A DNA stretch of 55,510 nucleotides from Planctomycetes bacterium UBA2386 (lineage in GTDB: Bacteria > Planctomycetota > UBA1135 > UBA2386). The notes beneath the pieces were generated by a model. It was not told the origin of the DNA. It made no database searches and saw nothing but the letters and a program-made list of their open reading frames with translations. Both the position numbers and the translations under genes were made by a program. How positions within the stretch are numbered: position 1 is the first letter of the stretch; every line of letters starts with the position of its first letter. The stretch lies in contig DDSQ01000186.1 of assembly GCA_002343845.1 (NCBI GenBank), positions 26,917 through 82,426 on the forward strand, given 5' to 3'. Below are positions 16,340-24,527 of the stretch, piece by piece.

Positions 16340-16345
16340 ATGATA
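16340..16345 (-). promoter_or_regulatory. Candidate -10 element of the large HEAT gene
   Basis: The minus strand has GCTATCATCC, hexamer TATCAT (5 of 6 to the -10 consensus), 65 nt before the ATG at 16274. The leader downstream is a G/C-only run with repeated CCGGCC blocks that could fold. No -35 box is recognised. Confidence 0.3.
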
Positions 16346-16359
16346 GCGCCGCCGCGCAG

Positions 16360-19353
16360 CTACGGCATGCCGACCGTGATCTTCAGCGCATTGGTGCTCG
16401 TCGCGAGCACCGGGTTGAAGAAGACATCCGTCTGGATCGACACGTACTGCTGGTAGACGAACGCACCGAGCAGGCCGACCGAGTACGGGATGTTGAACTG
16501 CGACTGGGCGGTGCCGTCCGGCGAGAAGACGAGTTCGACCAGGTCGGGCTGCACCCAGAGGTAGCACCCCGGCAGCGCGGGCGGCAGCACGTTCGACAGC
16601 ACCGAGAAGGTCGTCGCCGTGCTGGTGACCACGGCCACGTACGACGGCGACAACAATCCGGTGCCCTGGCCTTGGAACGCACCGCCGAGCCATGGCACGG
16701 AGGTCGCGGCCAGCTGGTTCAGGCCGCCCGGCCCCGTGCAGCCGATGCCGTAGTTCGTGGCCGTGGCCGGCGCCGTCGAGTCCCACTGCCAGGTGTCGTG
16801 CAACGGCCCGTAGGTCGAAGTCCAGGTGTCGCCCAGCGAGCCGCCGAACCGCACCACGCGCCGTCGCGTGCTGTCGTACGCCATCGCGTGGTCGCCTCGG
16901 CCGAGACGCTTGGTCGCCTCCGGCCGGCTGCGGTCCGCCCACGTGGTCCCGTTCCACTCCCAGGTCGAATCGACGCGCAGGCCGGCGGCCACGCCACCGT
17001 GCAGCACGACGCGCTTGCGCGACGAGTCGTAGGTAGCGGCCGCGCTGTCGGTGCCGGGCGGCGACAGCGCGGGCGCAGCCAGCGTCCAGCCCGTCGGCCC
17101 GAGCAGGTAGGTGCTGGCCTGCACGCCGCTCGTGCCAGCGCCACCGAACAGAACCGTGCGCTGGTTGGCCGTGTCGTGCGCGAGCACGCCGTTGACGCGT
17201 CCGGGCGGAACCACCGCCGACGGGATCAGGCTCCAGGCGACGCCGTTCCATTCCCACGTGTCGGTCATGTAGCCCGGTCCGATCGCGAAGCCGCCGAACA
17301 TCACCACGGTGCCGCGCGCCTCGTCGAAGCACATCGCGTGGCCGAAGCGGGTGGCGGGACCGCCGGCCGCGATCGTCGACCAGGCGACGCCGTCGTACTC
17401 CCAGACGTCGCCGTTGGCGCCGAAGCCCCCCCACAGCACGACGCGGTTGCGCAGCTTGTCGTAGGCCATGCCGAACCGCGATCGCGCCGGCGGCGTCGTG
17501 ATGACCTTCTGCACCCAGGCGGTGCCATCGAACTCCCAATGGTCCGAGAGCAGGGTGCCGTTGCGGTCGCCGCCGAACAGCACCGTCTTGCCGATGTTGG
17601 TGGCGAACGCCATCGCGTGGAACCGCCGCCCCCCCGGATGCACCGCGTGCGACACCGGCTTCCACTCCATCGCCGGTTCGCGCGCCTCGGGACACAACAC
17701 GACTGCCGGCACGCCGCCGACCGGATCCTCGATGTTGAAGACCGTGATGCGGACCTGCACGTTGCCGGTCAGCGGCGCCGTGAAGGTCAGCCGCTCGAAC
17801 GGAACCAGCGACTGGTCCGAACTCGCGAGCAGCGTGGCGCCGTTGTAGACGTCGAGCCGCATCTGGCTCCACGTGGCGACGTTGGCGAACCGCCGCTCCC
17901 ACGCCAGCGCGACCGTGTAGACGGTGCCGCTGGTGACCGGCATGTCGAAGTTGGTGACGCCGGCCGAGTACAGCCGCGGACTGCGCAGCCAGCGCAGGCC
18001 ACGCGCCACGTCGACCAGCTTGTCGGTGCGCAGGTAGCCGACGCCGTAGTCGTTGCGACCGAGCCCAGGGTTCAGGGCAGCGACGCTCTCGGTCGTCGCC
18101 AGGATCGCCGCGCGAGTGACCAGCGCGTTCTCGTTGGACAGGCCGCGGTACAGCACGGCCGCGCCGGCGACCTGCGGGGCCGAGAACGACGTGCCCGAAC
18201 TGACGTTGAACTGCGCCTCGTTCTCGGACAACGGCATCCAGACGCTCACGCCGTGCGCCACGAGGTCCGGGAACGGCCGCGTGGTGCCGTTCAGCGGGCC
18301 GCGCGCCGAGAACGAAGCGACGGCCTTGCTGGCGTTGACGGCCCCGATCGACAGGCCGTTGTTGACGACCTGGCTGTCGATCGTCGAGACCCCGTTGTTG
18401 CCGGCACTGATCGTGACCAGCACGTCGGCGGCGCCGACGTTGTCGATCGCCTGCGACATCGGATGCAGCGGATCGGGGCTGCCTTCGTACGACATCGACG
18501 CGACGACGATGCGCTTCAGCGGGCGCTGCGCCAGCACGCCTTGCCACGCCGCGATCAACGAGCTGGTGAACGCGGTGCCGCCGACCTGGTCAGCGACCGC
18601 CCACAGCGTGATCGCCGCGCGCGGCGCGTGGCCGTCGTCGGAATCGACCGCCGCCGACCAGTCGGCGCCCGCCGCGACCCCGACCACCGCGGTGCCGTGG
18701 TCGTCTTCCTGGTGCACCGGCAGGGCGCCGGACTGGAAGGTCGCGGCGATGCGCGAACCGCCCACGCCCCACGTCGTCGGCGCCGCCGTGCTGCCGTTCG
18801 GGAAGAACATCAGGTGCGGGCGGCCCTGCGGGTTGTTGCTCACGTCGAAACCCGAGTCGACGACGGCGACCGTGACACCGGCGCCGAGCACACCGGTCGC
18901 CTGGGCGGTGTCGGTGCGGTGGTGCGAGCTGTCGGTCGCAGTGCGGATCGGACCGGCCGTGCGCGCCCGCAACTCGTCGGTCCACACTCGCTCGACAGCC
19001 GGGTGCGCCTGGACCTGGGCCACGGCCGCCGCCGGCACCGTGATCGCGCAGCCGTTCACGATCCAGTAGTGATGCCGCACCGCACCGCCGAGGCCGGCGA
19101 CGAACGCGGCGAACGCCTGCTGGTCCTGCTCCGCCTGCGCCTGCAGCCCGGCCACCACGCGCTCGATCGGCACCGGCGGCACCTCGTCGAGCGGCGCGCG
19201 CAAGGCCGACTGGTCGAGACCTGCACCGCGGAAGACGACGAGCAGCTGCGCTTGCTCCGGCGCGGCCGCGCGCGGCGCGTCGCGTTCCTGAGGCATCGGC
19301 GCAGCGAGTACGAGGCTGCCGAGAAGCGCGAACGTGAGCGCAGGTTGGAGCAT
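16360..19353 (-). CDS. Secreted subtilisin-like protease with Kelch repeats
   Basis: A 997-residue exported protein. Signal peptide 1-18; an inhibitor-like propeptide region (about 35-130); an S8 peptidase domain with the triad intact: D166 (VAVVDSGFD), H219 (DDHGTAVVGVAAG), oxyanion N319 (SAGNNG) and S389 (SSGTSFSAPQVAG). A jelly-roll-like segment follows (about 440-540), then at least six Kelch/beta-propeller units (HAMAFATNIGKTVLFGGDRN, FGMAYDKLRNRVVLWGGFG, HAMCFDEARGTVVMFGGF, GVLAHDTANQRTVLFGG and so on). The last about 130 residues, starting NYGIGCTGPGG, form a C-terminal domain whose end (TNALKITVG) matches that of the secreted protease at 37052-39448. Probably a cell-surface or extracellular protease. 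Confidence 0.9.
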   Translation of the reverse strand: MLQPALTFALLGSLVLAAPMPQERDAPRAAAPEQAQLLVVFRGAGLDQSALRAPLDEVPPVPIERVVAGLQAQAEQDQQAFAAFVAGLGGAVRHHYWIVNGCAITVPAAAVAQVQAHPAVERVWTDELRARTAGPIRTATDSSHHRTDTAQATGVLGAGVTVAVVDSGFDVSNNPQGRPHLMFFPNGSTAAPTTWGVGGSRIAATFQSGALPVHQEDDHGTAVVGVAAGADWSAAVDSDDGHAPRAAITLWAVADQVGGTAFTSSLIAAWQGVLAQRPLKRIVVASMSYEGSPDPLHPMSQAIDNVGAADVLVTISAGNNGVSTIDSQVVNNGLSIGAVNASKAVASFSARGPLNGTTRPFPDLVAHGVSVWMPLSENEAQFNVSSGTSFSAPQVAGAAVLYRGLSNENALVTRAAILATTESVAALNPGLGRNDYGVGYLRTDKLVDVARGLRWLRSPRLYSAGVTNFDMPVTSGTVYTVALAWERRFANVATWSQMRLDVYNGATLLASSDQSLVPFERLTFTAPLTGNVQVRITVFNIEDPVGGVPAVVLCPEAREPAMEWKPVSHAVHPGGRRFHAMAFATNIGKTVLFGGDRNGTLLSDHWEFDGTAWVQKVITTPPARSRFGMAYDKLRNRVVLWGGFGANGDVWEYDGVAWSTIAAGGPATRFGHAMCFDEARGTVVMFGGFAIGPGYMTDTWEWNGVAWSLIPSAVVPPGRVNGVLAHDTANQRTVLFGGAGTSGVQASTYLLGPTGWTLAAPALSPPGTDSAAATYDSSRKRVVLHGGVAAGLRVDSTWEWNGTTWADRSRPEATKRLGRGDHAMAYDSTRRRVVRFGGSLGDTWTSTYGPLHDTWQWDSTAPATATNYGIGCTGPGGLNQLAATSVPWLGGAFQGQGTGLLSPSYVAVVTSTATTFSVLSNVLPPALPGCYLWVQPDLVELVFSPDGTAQSQFNIPYSVGLLGAFVYQQYVSIQTDVFFNPVLATSTNALKITVGMP

Positions 19354-19396
19354 GGGACGGCGTCGAGGCGTGCGGACCGAGGGCAGGACGGGGTGG

Positions 19397-19402
19397 ATCC
19401 TA
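19397..19402 (-). promoter_or_regulatory. Candidate -10 element of the subtilase gene
   Basis: TAGGAT on the minus strand lies 43 nt before the ATG at 19353, inside the 173-bp gap between divergent genes. Nothing else notable is seen in this gap and no -35 box is clear. Confidence 0.25.
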
Positions 19403-19526
19403 TGCGACGTCGGGAGTGTGCGACAGGCACATGGCCAGTCGGGGCCCCCGCGGCGTCTCGAACCGGGTCGCGGCCCTGCGCTTGCGCCGGGAGCGGCACG
19501 AAGCGAGGCTGTGCGGCCCCCCATTC

Positions 19527-20813
19527 ATGAACCCACTCGTCGTCGGCCAGGCCATCGAAGTCACCGTCGACCGCCTTGGCTTCGGCGGCTTCGCGATCGC
19601 GCGGCACGACGGCATCGTCGTATTCGTGCCATTCGCCGCGCCGGGCGACCATTTGCGGGTCGAAGTAACCGAGGTCGAACGCACCTTCGTGCGCGCCCGC
19701 ATCGTCGAGGTGCTCGCTGCCAGCCCGCACCGCGTGGCGCCGCGGTGCCGGCACTTCGGCGAATGCGGCGGCTGCCAGTTCCAGCACGTCGACTACGCGA
19801 CCCAGGTCGCGGCGAAGGGCGAGTTCGTTCGCGACGCGTTGGTGCGCACCGGCGGCTTCGACTGGCCGCAGCCGATCGTCGTGCACCACGGCGAGCCGTT
19901 CGGCTACCGCGTGCGAACGCAGCTCAAGCTGGTGGCCACGTCGGGCCAGCGTCACGACGGCACCTACGGTCGGCTGCCCAAGCACCAACGGCGCGCGCAG
20001 GCCGCTGCCGACCGCGCCAGCGCCGCCACGGACAGCACGGCCCCGCCCACTCCCATGCTCGGATTCCACCACGCCCGGTCGAACGGCGTGGTCGACGTCC
20101 TCGAATGCCCGGTGCTCGCACCCGCGCTCGAGCAGGGCATCGCCACGGTGCGGCAGGCGATCGCCGGATTGGCGAAGCGCGACTGGCCGTACCAGGTCGA
20201 CGGCGCGTGCGGCAGCGGCGACGCGTCGTGGGCGCCCGACCTGCCCGGACTGCGCAAGGACCTGGTCGAGCACCGGGTCGGCGCGTTCCGCTACCTGATC
20301 GAGCCCGAGAGCTTCTTCCAGGGCAATCGCCACCTCGTCGAGCGCCTGGTCGCGGGTGCGTTGGGCGACGAACGCGGCGCACTCGCCTTCGATCTCTACG
20401 CGGGTGTCGGCCTGTTCTCGCTGCCGCTGTCGCGCCGCTTCGAGCGCGTCGTCGCAGTCGAGGACGAACGACGCGCGTGCACACTCGGCCGCGTCAACGT
20501 CAAGACCGCCGGCTGTGACAACGTCACCTACCTGCGCAGCACGACCGAGCAGTTCTTGCGCGACAACCGCGAGCGGCCCGACCTCGTGCTGATGGACCCG
20601 CCGCGTCTGGGCGCCAAACCGGCGATCCCGCAGTTGCTCGCGCTGCGCGCCAAACGCCTCGTCTACGTGTCGTGCGATCCGCAGACGTTGGCGCGCGACC
20701 TGCGCAGCCTGGTCGACGGCGGCTACTCGATCGAGCAGGTCGAGGCGTACGACATGTTCCCGCAGACCTTCCACGTCGAGGCGGTGGCCCGCCTCGCGCT
20801 GCGAACACCATGA
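19527..20813 (+). CDS. RlmD/TrmA-family RNA (uracil-C5)-methyltransferase
   Basis: A 428-residue SAM-dependent RNA m5U methyltransferase. An N-terminal TRAM domain (about 5-60) precedes a [4Fe-4S] cluster motif C74-x5-C80-x2-C83, with a fourth Cys in VDVLECPVL. The SAM site is FDLYAGVGLFSLPL, followed by the acidic motif VAVEDE; LMDPPRLG and the catalytic cysteine in VSCDPQTLARDL complete the set, and the final Glu (HVEAVARL) is the proton acceptor. A Gln/Ala-rich insert near residues 150-175 (RRAQAAADRASAATDSTA) is unusual. The iron-sulfur motif points to the RlmD/RlmC type acting on 23S rRNA, but the exact uridine cannot be read from sequence. ATG at 19527 gives the proper TRAM start. Confidence 0.88.
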   Translation: MNPLVVGQAIEVTVDRLGFGGFAIARHDGIVVFVPFAAPGDHLRVEVTEVERTFVRARIVEVLAASPHRVAPRCRHFGECGGCQFQHVDYATQVAAKGEFVRDALVRTGGFDWPQPIVVHHGEPFGYRVRTQLKLVATSGQRHDGTYGRLPKHQRRAQAAADRASAATDSTAPPTPMLGFHHARSNGVVDVLECPVLAPALEQGIATVRQAIAGLAKRDWPYQVDGACGSGDASWAPDLPGLRKDLVEHRVGAFRYLIEPESFFQGNRHLVERLVAGALGDERGALAFDLYAGVGLFSLPLSRRFERVVAVEDERRACTLGRVNVKTAGCDNVTYLRSTTEQFLRDNRERPDLVLMDPPRLGAKPAIPQLLALRAKRLVYVSCDPQTLARDLRSLVDGGYSIEQVEAYDMFPQTFHVEAVARLALRTP

Positions 20814-21637
20814 TCACGACGCGTTTCGTCGACGTGCCCGCGCGCCCGGGCGCCCGTGCGGCGCGCCTCGCCGTGCACCTGACCGGACGGGGACCACTCG
20901 CGGTGCTCGTGCACGGCTACCCGCTCGACCACCGCATGTGGCTCGACGCGCTACACGGCCCGCTCGCGGCGCACCGCACGCTCGCCGCGATCGACCTGCG
21001 CGGCCACGGCGACTCGCCGGGCAGCGGCGAGGACGTGCACACGATGGAACGGTTCGCCGACGACGTCGCCGCGGTCGTGCGAACGCTGGCCGACGGCCCG
21101 GCGGACGTCGTGTCGTTGTCGATGGGCGGCTACGTCGCGTTCGCGCTGTGGGCGCGGCATCCGCAACTCGCGCGTTCGCTGGTGCTCGCCAACACGCGCG
21201 CCGTCGCCGACTCGCCCGAGGCGCGCGCCGGCCGCGACGCCGCGGTGACGACGGTGCTGGGCAAGGGCCGCGCGGCGATCGCCGACGGCATGCTGCCGCG
21301 GCTGCTCGGCGCCAGCAGCGATCCGCTGCTGGCCGCGCGCGTGCGGACGATGATCGAAGACGCGCCGATCGAGACGATCGTCGCCGACCTGCGCGGGCTG
21401 CGCGACCGGGCCGATCGCACGCCGCTGCTGCCGTCGATCGCCGTGCCAACACTCGTCGTCGCCGGCGACCACGACGCGATCGCGCCGGTCGCCGAGAGCG
21501 AAGCGATGGCGAAGGCGATCCCAGGCGCGCAGTTCGCCGTGTTCGCCGGCTGCGCGCACCTCGTGCCGATGGAACGACCGGCGGAGTTCGCGGCGGCCGT
21601 GGCCGCGTTCTGGCGCGCGTCGTCGTCAGCGCCCTGA
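20810..21637 (+). CDS. Alpha/beta-hydrolase
   Basis: A 275-residue cytosolic hydrolase. Oxyanion-loop motif HGYPLDHRMW follows the first strand; the nucleophile elbow is SLSMGG; a catalytic Asp lies in VVAGDHDAIAPV and the His in GCAHLVPMERP. This set is typical of the BioH / esterase / haloperoxidase-like subgroup; substrate unknown. The ATG overlaps the stop of the methyltransferase gene (ATGA), so the two are coupled. The end overlaps the convergent DUF4185 gene by twelve bases. Confidence 0.85.
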   Translation: MITTRFVDVPARPGARAARLAVHLTGRGPLAVLVHGYPLDHRMWLDALHGPLAAHRTLAAIDLRGHGDSPGSGEDVHTMERFADDVAAVVRTLADGPADVVSLSMGGYVAFALWARHPQLARSLVLANTRAVADSPEARAGRDAAVTTVLGKGRAAIADGMLPRLLGASSDPLLAARVRTMIEDAPIETIVADLRGLRDRADRTPLLPSIAVPTLVVAGDHDAIAPVAESEAMAKAIPGAQFAVFAGCAHLVPMERPAEFAAAVAAFWRASSSAP

Positions 21638-22759
21638 CGGCGCCGCCCACTCGATGCGCACGACCTCCGGGTTGGTGAACGCCCAGTCGCGCTTCAGCAT
21701 CCGGCAGAAGGTGAGCGTGGTCGTGCGCGCGCCGGGCGCGTCGAGCTCCGGGTGCAGCATCGTGCAGTAGATCAACTGCGTCGTCTCGCCGGGCCGTTCG
21801 GGCACCGTGATCCAGCCGTCGTCGGGACCGAGCGGCGTCCACGGCCCGAACGGCGTCGGGCTGCGGCGCAGGCAGATGCCGTCGTGCCGGAAGAAGTTCG
21901 ACGATGTCGCCAGCACGAACGCCGAGACCTCGTCGTGCCACGCGACGCAGGCTTGCCCCCACACGTCCTCGGCCGCAGCGACTGCGTCGTCGAGCCGGCT
22001 CGTCCACGCGACCGCACCGCCGTTGCTGCCGGCGAAGAACTCGTAGCGCTCGGGCCGTTCGATGTCGGCCGGCCGGACGCGCGCGATCAGCAGCCCGCTG
22101 CGCACGTCGTGTTCGCCGTGGAAGCGCCGCGGGGCGTACAGCCACAGCCAGCCGTCGTGCACAACGATCGACGTCGGGTCGATCGGCCAGCCGCTGGCGT
22201 TCGGCGGTTCGAGCCGGCGGTACGGCGCGAACGGCGTGTCGCTCACGGCGAGTCCGGTGCCGACCGGCCGGAAGCCCCACGGTCCCGGGCCGGTGACGTC
22301 GATGCGGCCGTAGAACATGTAGCTGCGTTCGCCGAGATGCACGCCGGCGAGCGGCCACAAGCGCCGCGTCTTGCTGTCCTCGCTGGCGAGCAGTGCCAGC
22401 GGCGGCGACGCGACGCCGGACGCGTCGCAGAGGTACCGCAGCTTCGGCGGCAGGCCCCGTTCGCCGGCCGGCAGCCACGCGATCGTGTTGCTGCGATCGC
22501 CGGAGTACGCGGGCGAGCGATCGGCATGGCGCGTGCCGAGGAACGTGTCGCCGAACGTCCACAACGTGCCGCCCGGCACCGGCGTCGGCAGCGCGCCGTC
22601 CTGGTAGAGGATCCGCGCCGCGGCCGCTCCCTCGGCGGCGATCTCTGGATGGAACGTGATCGCGGCGATCGTGTGCGGCGGCGGTGGTGCTGGCGAAGTG
22701 GCGCAGGCGGCGAGCAGCAGCACCGCGGCTGCGGGCGCACGCACTGCCGTCGGGAGCAT
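21626..22759 (-). CDS. DUF4185-type propeller lipoprotein
   Basis: A 377-residue lipoprotein (lipobox LLLAAC at about 13-18). The body is a five-bladed-propeller-like glycosidase fold of DUF4185 type: LWTFGDTFLGTRHADRSPAYSGDRSNTIAW near the start, later WLWLYAPRRF, VAWHDEVSAFVLATSSNFF and the family's recurrent RRSPTPFGPWTPLG and QLIYCTMLHPEL. Members are suspected to bind or cleave glycans; catalysis is unproven. An ATG at 22759 was chosen because it gives a canonical signal peptide. A paralogous protein is encoded at 47911-49449. Confidence 0.75.
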   Translation of the reverse strand: MLPTAVRAPAAAVLLLAACATSPAPPPPHTIAAITFHPEIAAEGAAAARILYQDGALPTPVPGGTLWTFGDTFLGTRHADRSPAYSGDRSNTIAWLPAGERGLPPKLRYLCDASGVASPPLALLASEDSKTRRLWPLAGVHLGERSYMFYGRIDVTGPGPWGFRPVGTGLAVSDTPFAPYRRLEPPNASGWPIDPTSIVVHDGWLWLYAPRRFHGEHDVRSGLLIARVRPADIERPERYEFFAGSNGGAVAWTSRLDDAVAAAEDVWGQACVAWHDEVSAFVLATSSNFFRHDGICLRRSPTPFGPWTPLGPDDGWITVPERPGETTQLIYCTMLHPELDAPGARTTTLTFCRMLKRDWAFTNPEVVRIEWAAPSGR

Positions 22760-22851
22760 GGCCGCAGGGTGCCGCCCGAGTACACCGGGCGCAACACCCG
22801 AACGAGCGCGGCGCCGCCGCTGGCCGGCTGGCTGCGCGCAAGCCACCGATC

Positions 22852-22857
22852 TACCCT
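22852..22857 (+). promoter_or_regulatory. -10 element just before the DinB-cupin gene
   Basis: TACCCT ends 6 nt before the ATG at 22864. With the usual distance from -10 to transcript start, the mRNA would begin at or next to the ATG (leaderless). No Shine-Dalgarno sequence is present. Confidence 0.4.
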
Positions 22858-22863
22858 GCCGTC

Positions 22864-23736
22864 ATGCAACCGGCGTGGACCACGCGGACGTTCTCGTTCG
22901 ACGGGCCGATCGAACGCATCGGCGTGCTGTTGTCGCGGCTGCGCGGGACCGGTCCCCGCATCACCGCCGCGGTGCGCGGCCTGCCCGCCGCGGCGCTGAC
23001 CACGCGCGTCGGCGGCGCGTGGTCGATCCAGGAGCACGTGGGCCACCTGCACGACCTCGAGACGCTGCACCTGCGGCGGCTCGACGAACTCGCGCGCGGT
23101 GTCGCGGTGCTGAGTGCCGCCGACATGCAGAACCGCGCGACGTGGGACGCCAACCACAACGCACGGCCGTTCGGCGAAGTGTTCGCCGCGTTCACGGCGA
23201 GCCGCGGCGCCCTGCTGTCGCGGCTTTCCGCGCTCGACGCTGCCGGTCTCGCGCGCGCAGCGGTGCATCCGCGGCTGCAGCAGCCGATGCGCGCGGTCGA
23301 CGTCGCGTTCTTCACTGCCGAGCACGACGACCACCACCTGGCGAAGCTCGAGGACCTGGCCTCGTCCGCGCGGGCGAAGGTCGTGGCAGCGCCCGCGGCG
23401 CCGGTCGCCGCGGCGTGGACGGCGCTGCCGTTCGACCAGCCGATGCCTCTCCTCGATCGTCACCGCGTGATCGGCGAGCAGGCGATGATCTCGCGCGTTC
23501 TGCTGCACGCCGGCTGCGTCGTGCCCTCCCACGCGCACGAGAACGAACAGTTCGCCTGCGTGCTGTCCGGGCGGGTGCGCTTCACGCTCGCCGACGGCGA
23601 ACGGGTGCTCGGCGCCGGTGAGGTGCTGTGGCTGCCGTCACACGCGCCGCACGCCGCCGAGGCACTCGAGACCGCGGTCGTGCTCGACGTGTTCGCGCCC
23701 CCGAGCCAGACGACCGGCGTCGACGTTCGGCGGTGA
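22864..23736 (+). CDS. DinB-cupin fusion protein
   Basis: A 290-residue protein of two domains. Residues 1-170 are a DinB/DUF664-like four-helix bundle with the metal-binding histidines H58 (QEHVGHLHDLE) and H154/H158 (FFTAEHDDHHLAKL). Residues 195-280 are a small cupin with motif 1 HAHENEQF (H223, H225, E229) and motif 2 near H260-H263 (LPSHAPHAAEAL). DinB proteins commonly act as thiol-dependent metalloenzymes and small cupins as metal-bound sensors or isomerases. Both putative metal sites look intact, so the fusion may be a bifunctional enzyme or sensor-enzyme. Substrate unknown. Confidence 0.82.
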   Translation: MQPAWTTRTFSFDGPIERIGVLLSRLRGTGPRITAAVRGLPAAALTTRVGGAWSIQEHVGHLHDLETLHLRRLDELARGVAVLSAADMQNRATWDANHNARPFGEVFAAFTASRGALLSRLSALDAAGLARAAVHPRLQQPMRAVDVAFFTAEHDDHHLAKLEDLASSARAKVVAAPAAPVAAAWTALPFDQPMPLLDRHRVIGEQAMISRVLLHAGCVVPSHAHENEQFACVLSGRVRFTLADGERVLGAGEVLWLPSHAPHAAEALETAVVLDVFAPPSQTTGVDVRR

Positions 23737-23742
23737 GTCCGT

Positions 23743-24162
23743 TCAGCCGGCGAAGGCCGCGACACCCGCCGCGACCGCGGCCGCCTGCAGTTCGGTGTCC
23801 ATGGTGGCGAGGGGCAGTCCATGCTCGAGCGCCACGGCGAGATAGACGGCGTCGTAGCTGGTCAAGCCGTGGGCACGCATCAACGCATCGAGCTCGGCGC
23901 CGAGCCCAGGCGGCGCGCTGACGGTGACGCGCGGCAGGCGCGACAACAGGAGGCGCCGCTCTTCCGCCTGGCGCAGTGTCAACCGCTGCCGCCGAACCGC
24001 ACTGCGCAGCGCGTTGCGGACCTCGAGCCCCCACAACACGGCGGGCACGACGAAGGAGTCGCCGTTCGAGCAACGCGCGAAGAGATCATCCGCGATCGCG
24101 ATGCGCTCGTCGTCGAACACCCACGACAAGGCGAACGAGCTGTCGACGACGCAGAGTCTCAT
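23743..24162 (-). CDS. PIN-domain toxin (VapC-like)
   Basis: A 139-residue PIN-domain protein. The acidic residues of the RNase site are visible: D7 (CVVDSSFALSWVF), a Glu in WGLEVRNAL at about 47, D98 region (SYDAVYLAVALEHGLPLATMD) and the terminal D of that motif. VapC toxins cleave RNA, often initiator tRNA or rRNA; the target here is unknown. The ATG at 24162 overlaps the antitoxin stop (ATGA), the classic toxin-antitoxin coupling. An earlier in-frame start would give an Arg-rich extension and is not used. The stop is six bases from the end of the convergent DinB-cupin gene. Confidence 0.88.
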   Translation of the reverse strand: MRLCVVDSSFALSWVFDDERIAIADDLFARCSNGDSFVVPAVLWGLEVRNALRSAVRRQRLTLRQAEERRLLLSRLPRVTVSAPPGLGAELDALMRAHGLTSYDAVYLAVALEHGLPLATMDTELQAAAVAAGVAAFAG

Positions 24163-24455
24163 CGCCGCCCGTCGTCGCGGAGGTCCTTCCACGTGAGCCC
24201 GGGGCCGAGCGTCGTCCCTTCGCGCAATTGCAGCAACCGCTGCGTGGCTTCGCGCACCTCAGAGCGGTCGATTTCCCGCTCCTGCAGATCGAGCAGCGAA
24301 GGCGCATCCGCGCCCGAACCCGCGGTTCGCGCCGCGAACCAACGCAGCGCTTCCCGCACGACCTCACTGGCAGAGGAATAGGCGCCACTCTCCACCCGAA
24401 GTCGGACGAACTTCGCGAGCTGCGGCGAGAGGCTTATGTTCAGGGTGTCAGGCAT
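24159..24455 (-). CDS. ParD-like ribbon-helix-helix antitoxin
   Basis: A 98-residue protein. The N-terminal 45 residues are a ribbon-helix-helix domain (NISLSPQLAKFVRLRVESGAYSSASEVVREALRW), almost identical in pattern to ParD/CopG-type antitoxins. The C-terminal tail (LDLQEREIDRSEVREATQRLLQL ... TWKDLRDD) should wrap around and inhibit the toxin. A ParD-type antitoxin joined to a PIN toxin is less usual than ParD-ParE or VapB-VapC. It is transcribed from a strong local promoter with an operator-like repeat between -10 and start, which predicts autoregulation. Confidence 0.88.
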   Translation of the reverse strand: MPDTLNISLSPQLAKFVRLRVESGAYSSASEVVREALRWFAARTAGSGADAPSLLDLQEREIDRSEVREATQRLLQLREGTTLGPGLTWKDLRDDGRR

Positions 24456-24467
24456 GCTTGGCGGTAT

Positions 24468-24484
24468 CGGCCAAAGATTGGCCG
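24468..24484 (-). promoter_or_regulatory. Operator-like inverted repeat of the toxin-antitoxin operon
   Basis: CGGCCAA-AGA-TTGGCCG is a perfect 7-bp inverted repeat with a three-base centre. It sits right after the -10 box, over the predicted transcript start, 13 nt before the antitoxin ATG. Ribbon-helix-helix antitoxins normally bind such repeats to repress their own operon. Confidence 0.7.
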
Positions 24485-24485
24485 G

Positions 24486-24514
24486 ATCGTAGACTACCCC
24501 CCATCGGCAGGCAA
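24486..24514 (-). promoter_or_regulatory. Promoter of the toxin-antitoxin operon
   Basis: On the minus strand a -35 box TTGCCT (24509-24514) and a -10 box TACGAT (24486-24491), each 4 of 6 to the consensus, are separated by exactly 17 nt. The start codon is about 30 nt downstream. Confidence 0.6.
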
Positions 24515-24527
24515 CCCGCCCCCGGGA

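Noticed and set aside
15610..19530. Open frame of 1306 codons on the plus strand
   Set aside because: It lies antisense to the HEAT and subtilase genes, which have clear motifs; composition is that of a GC shadow.
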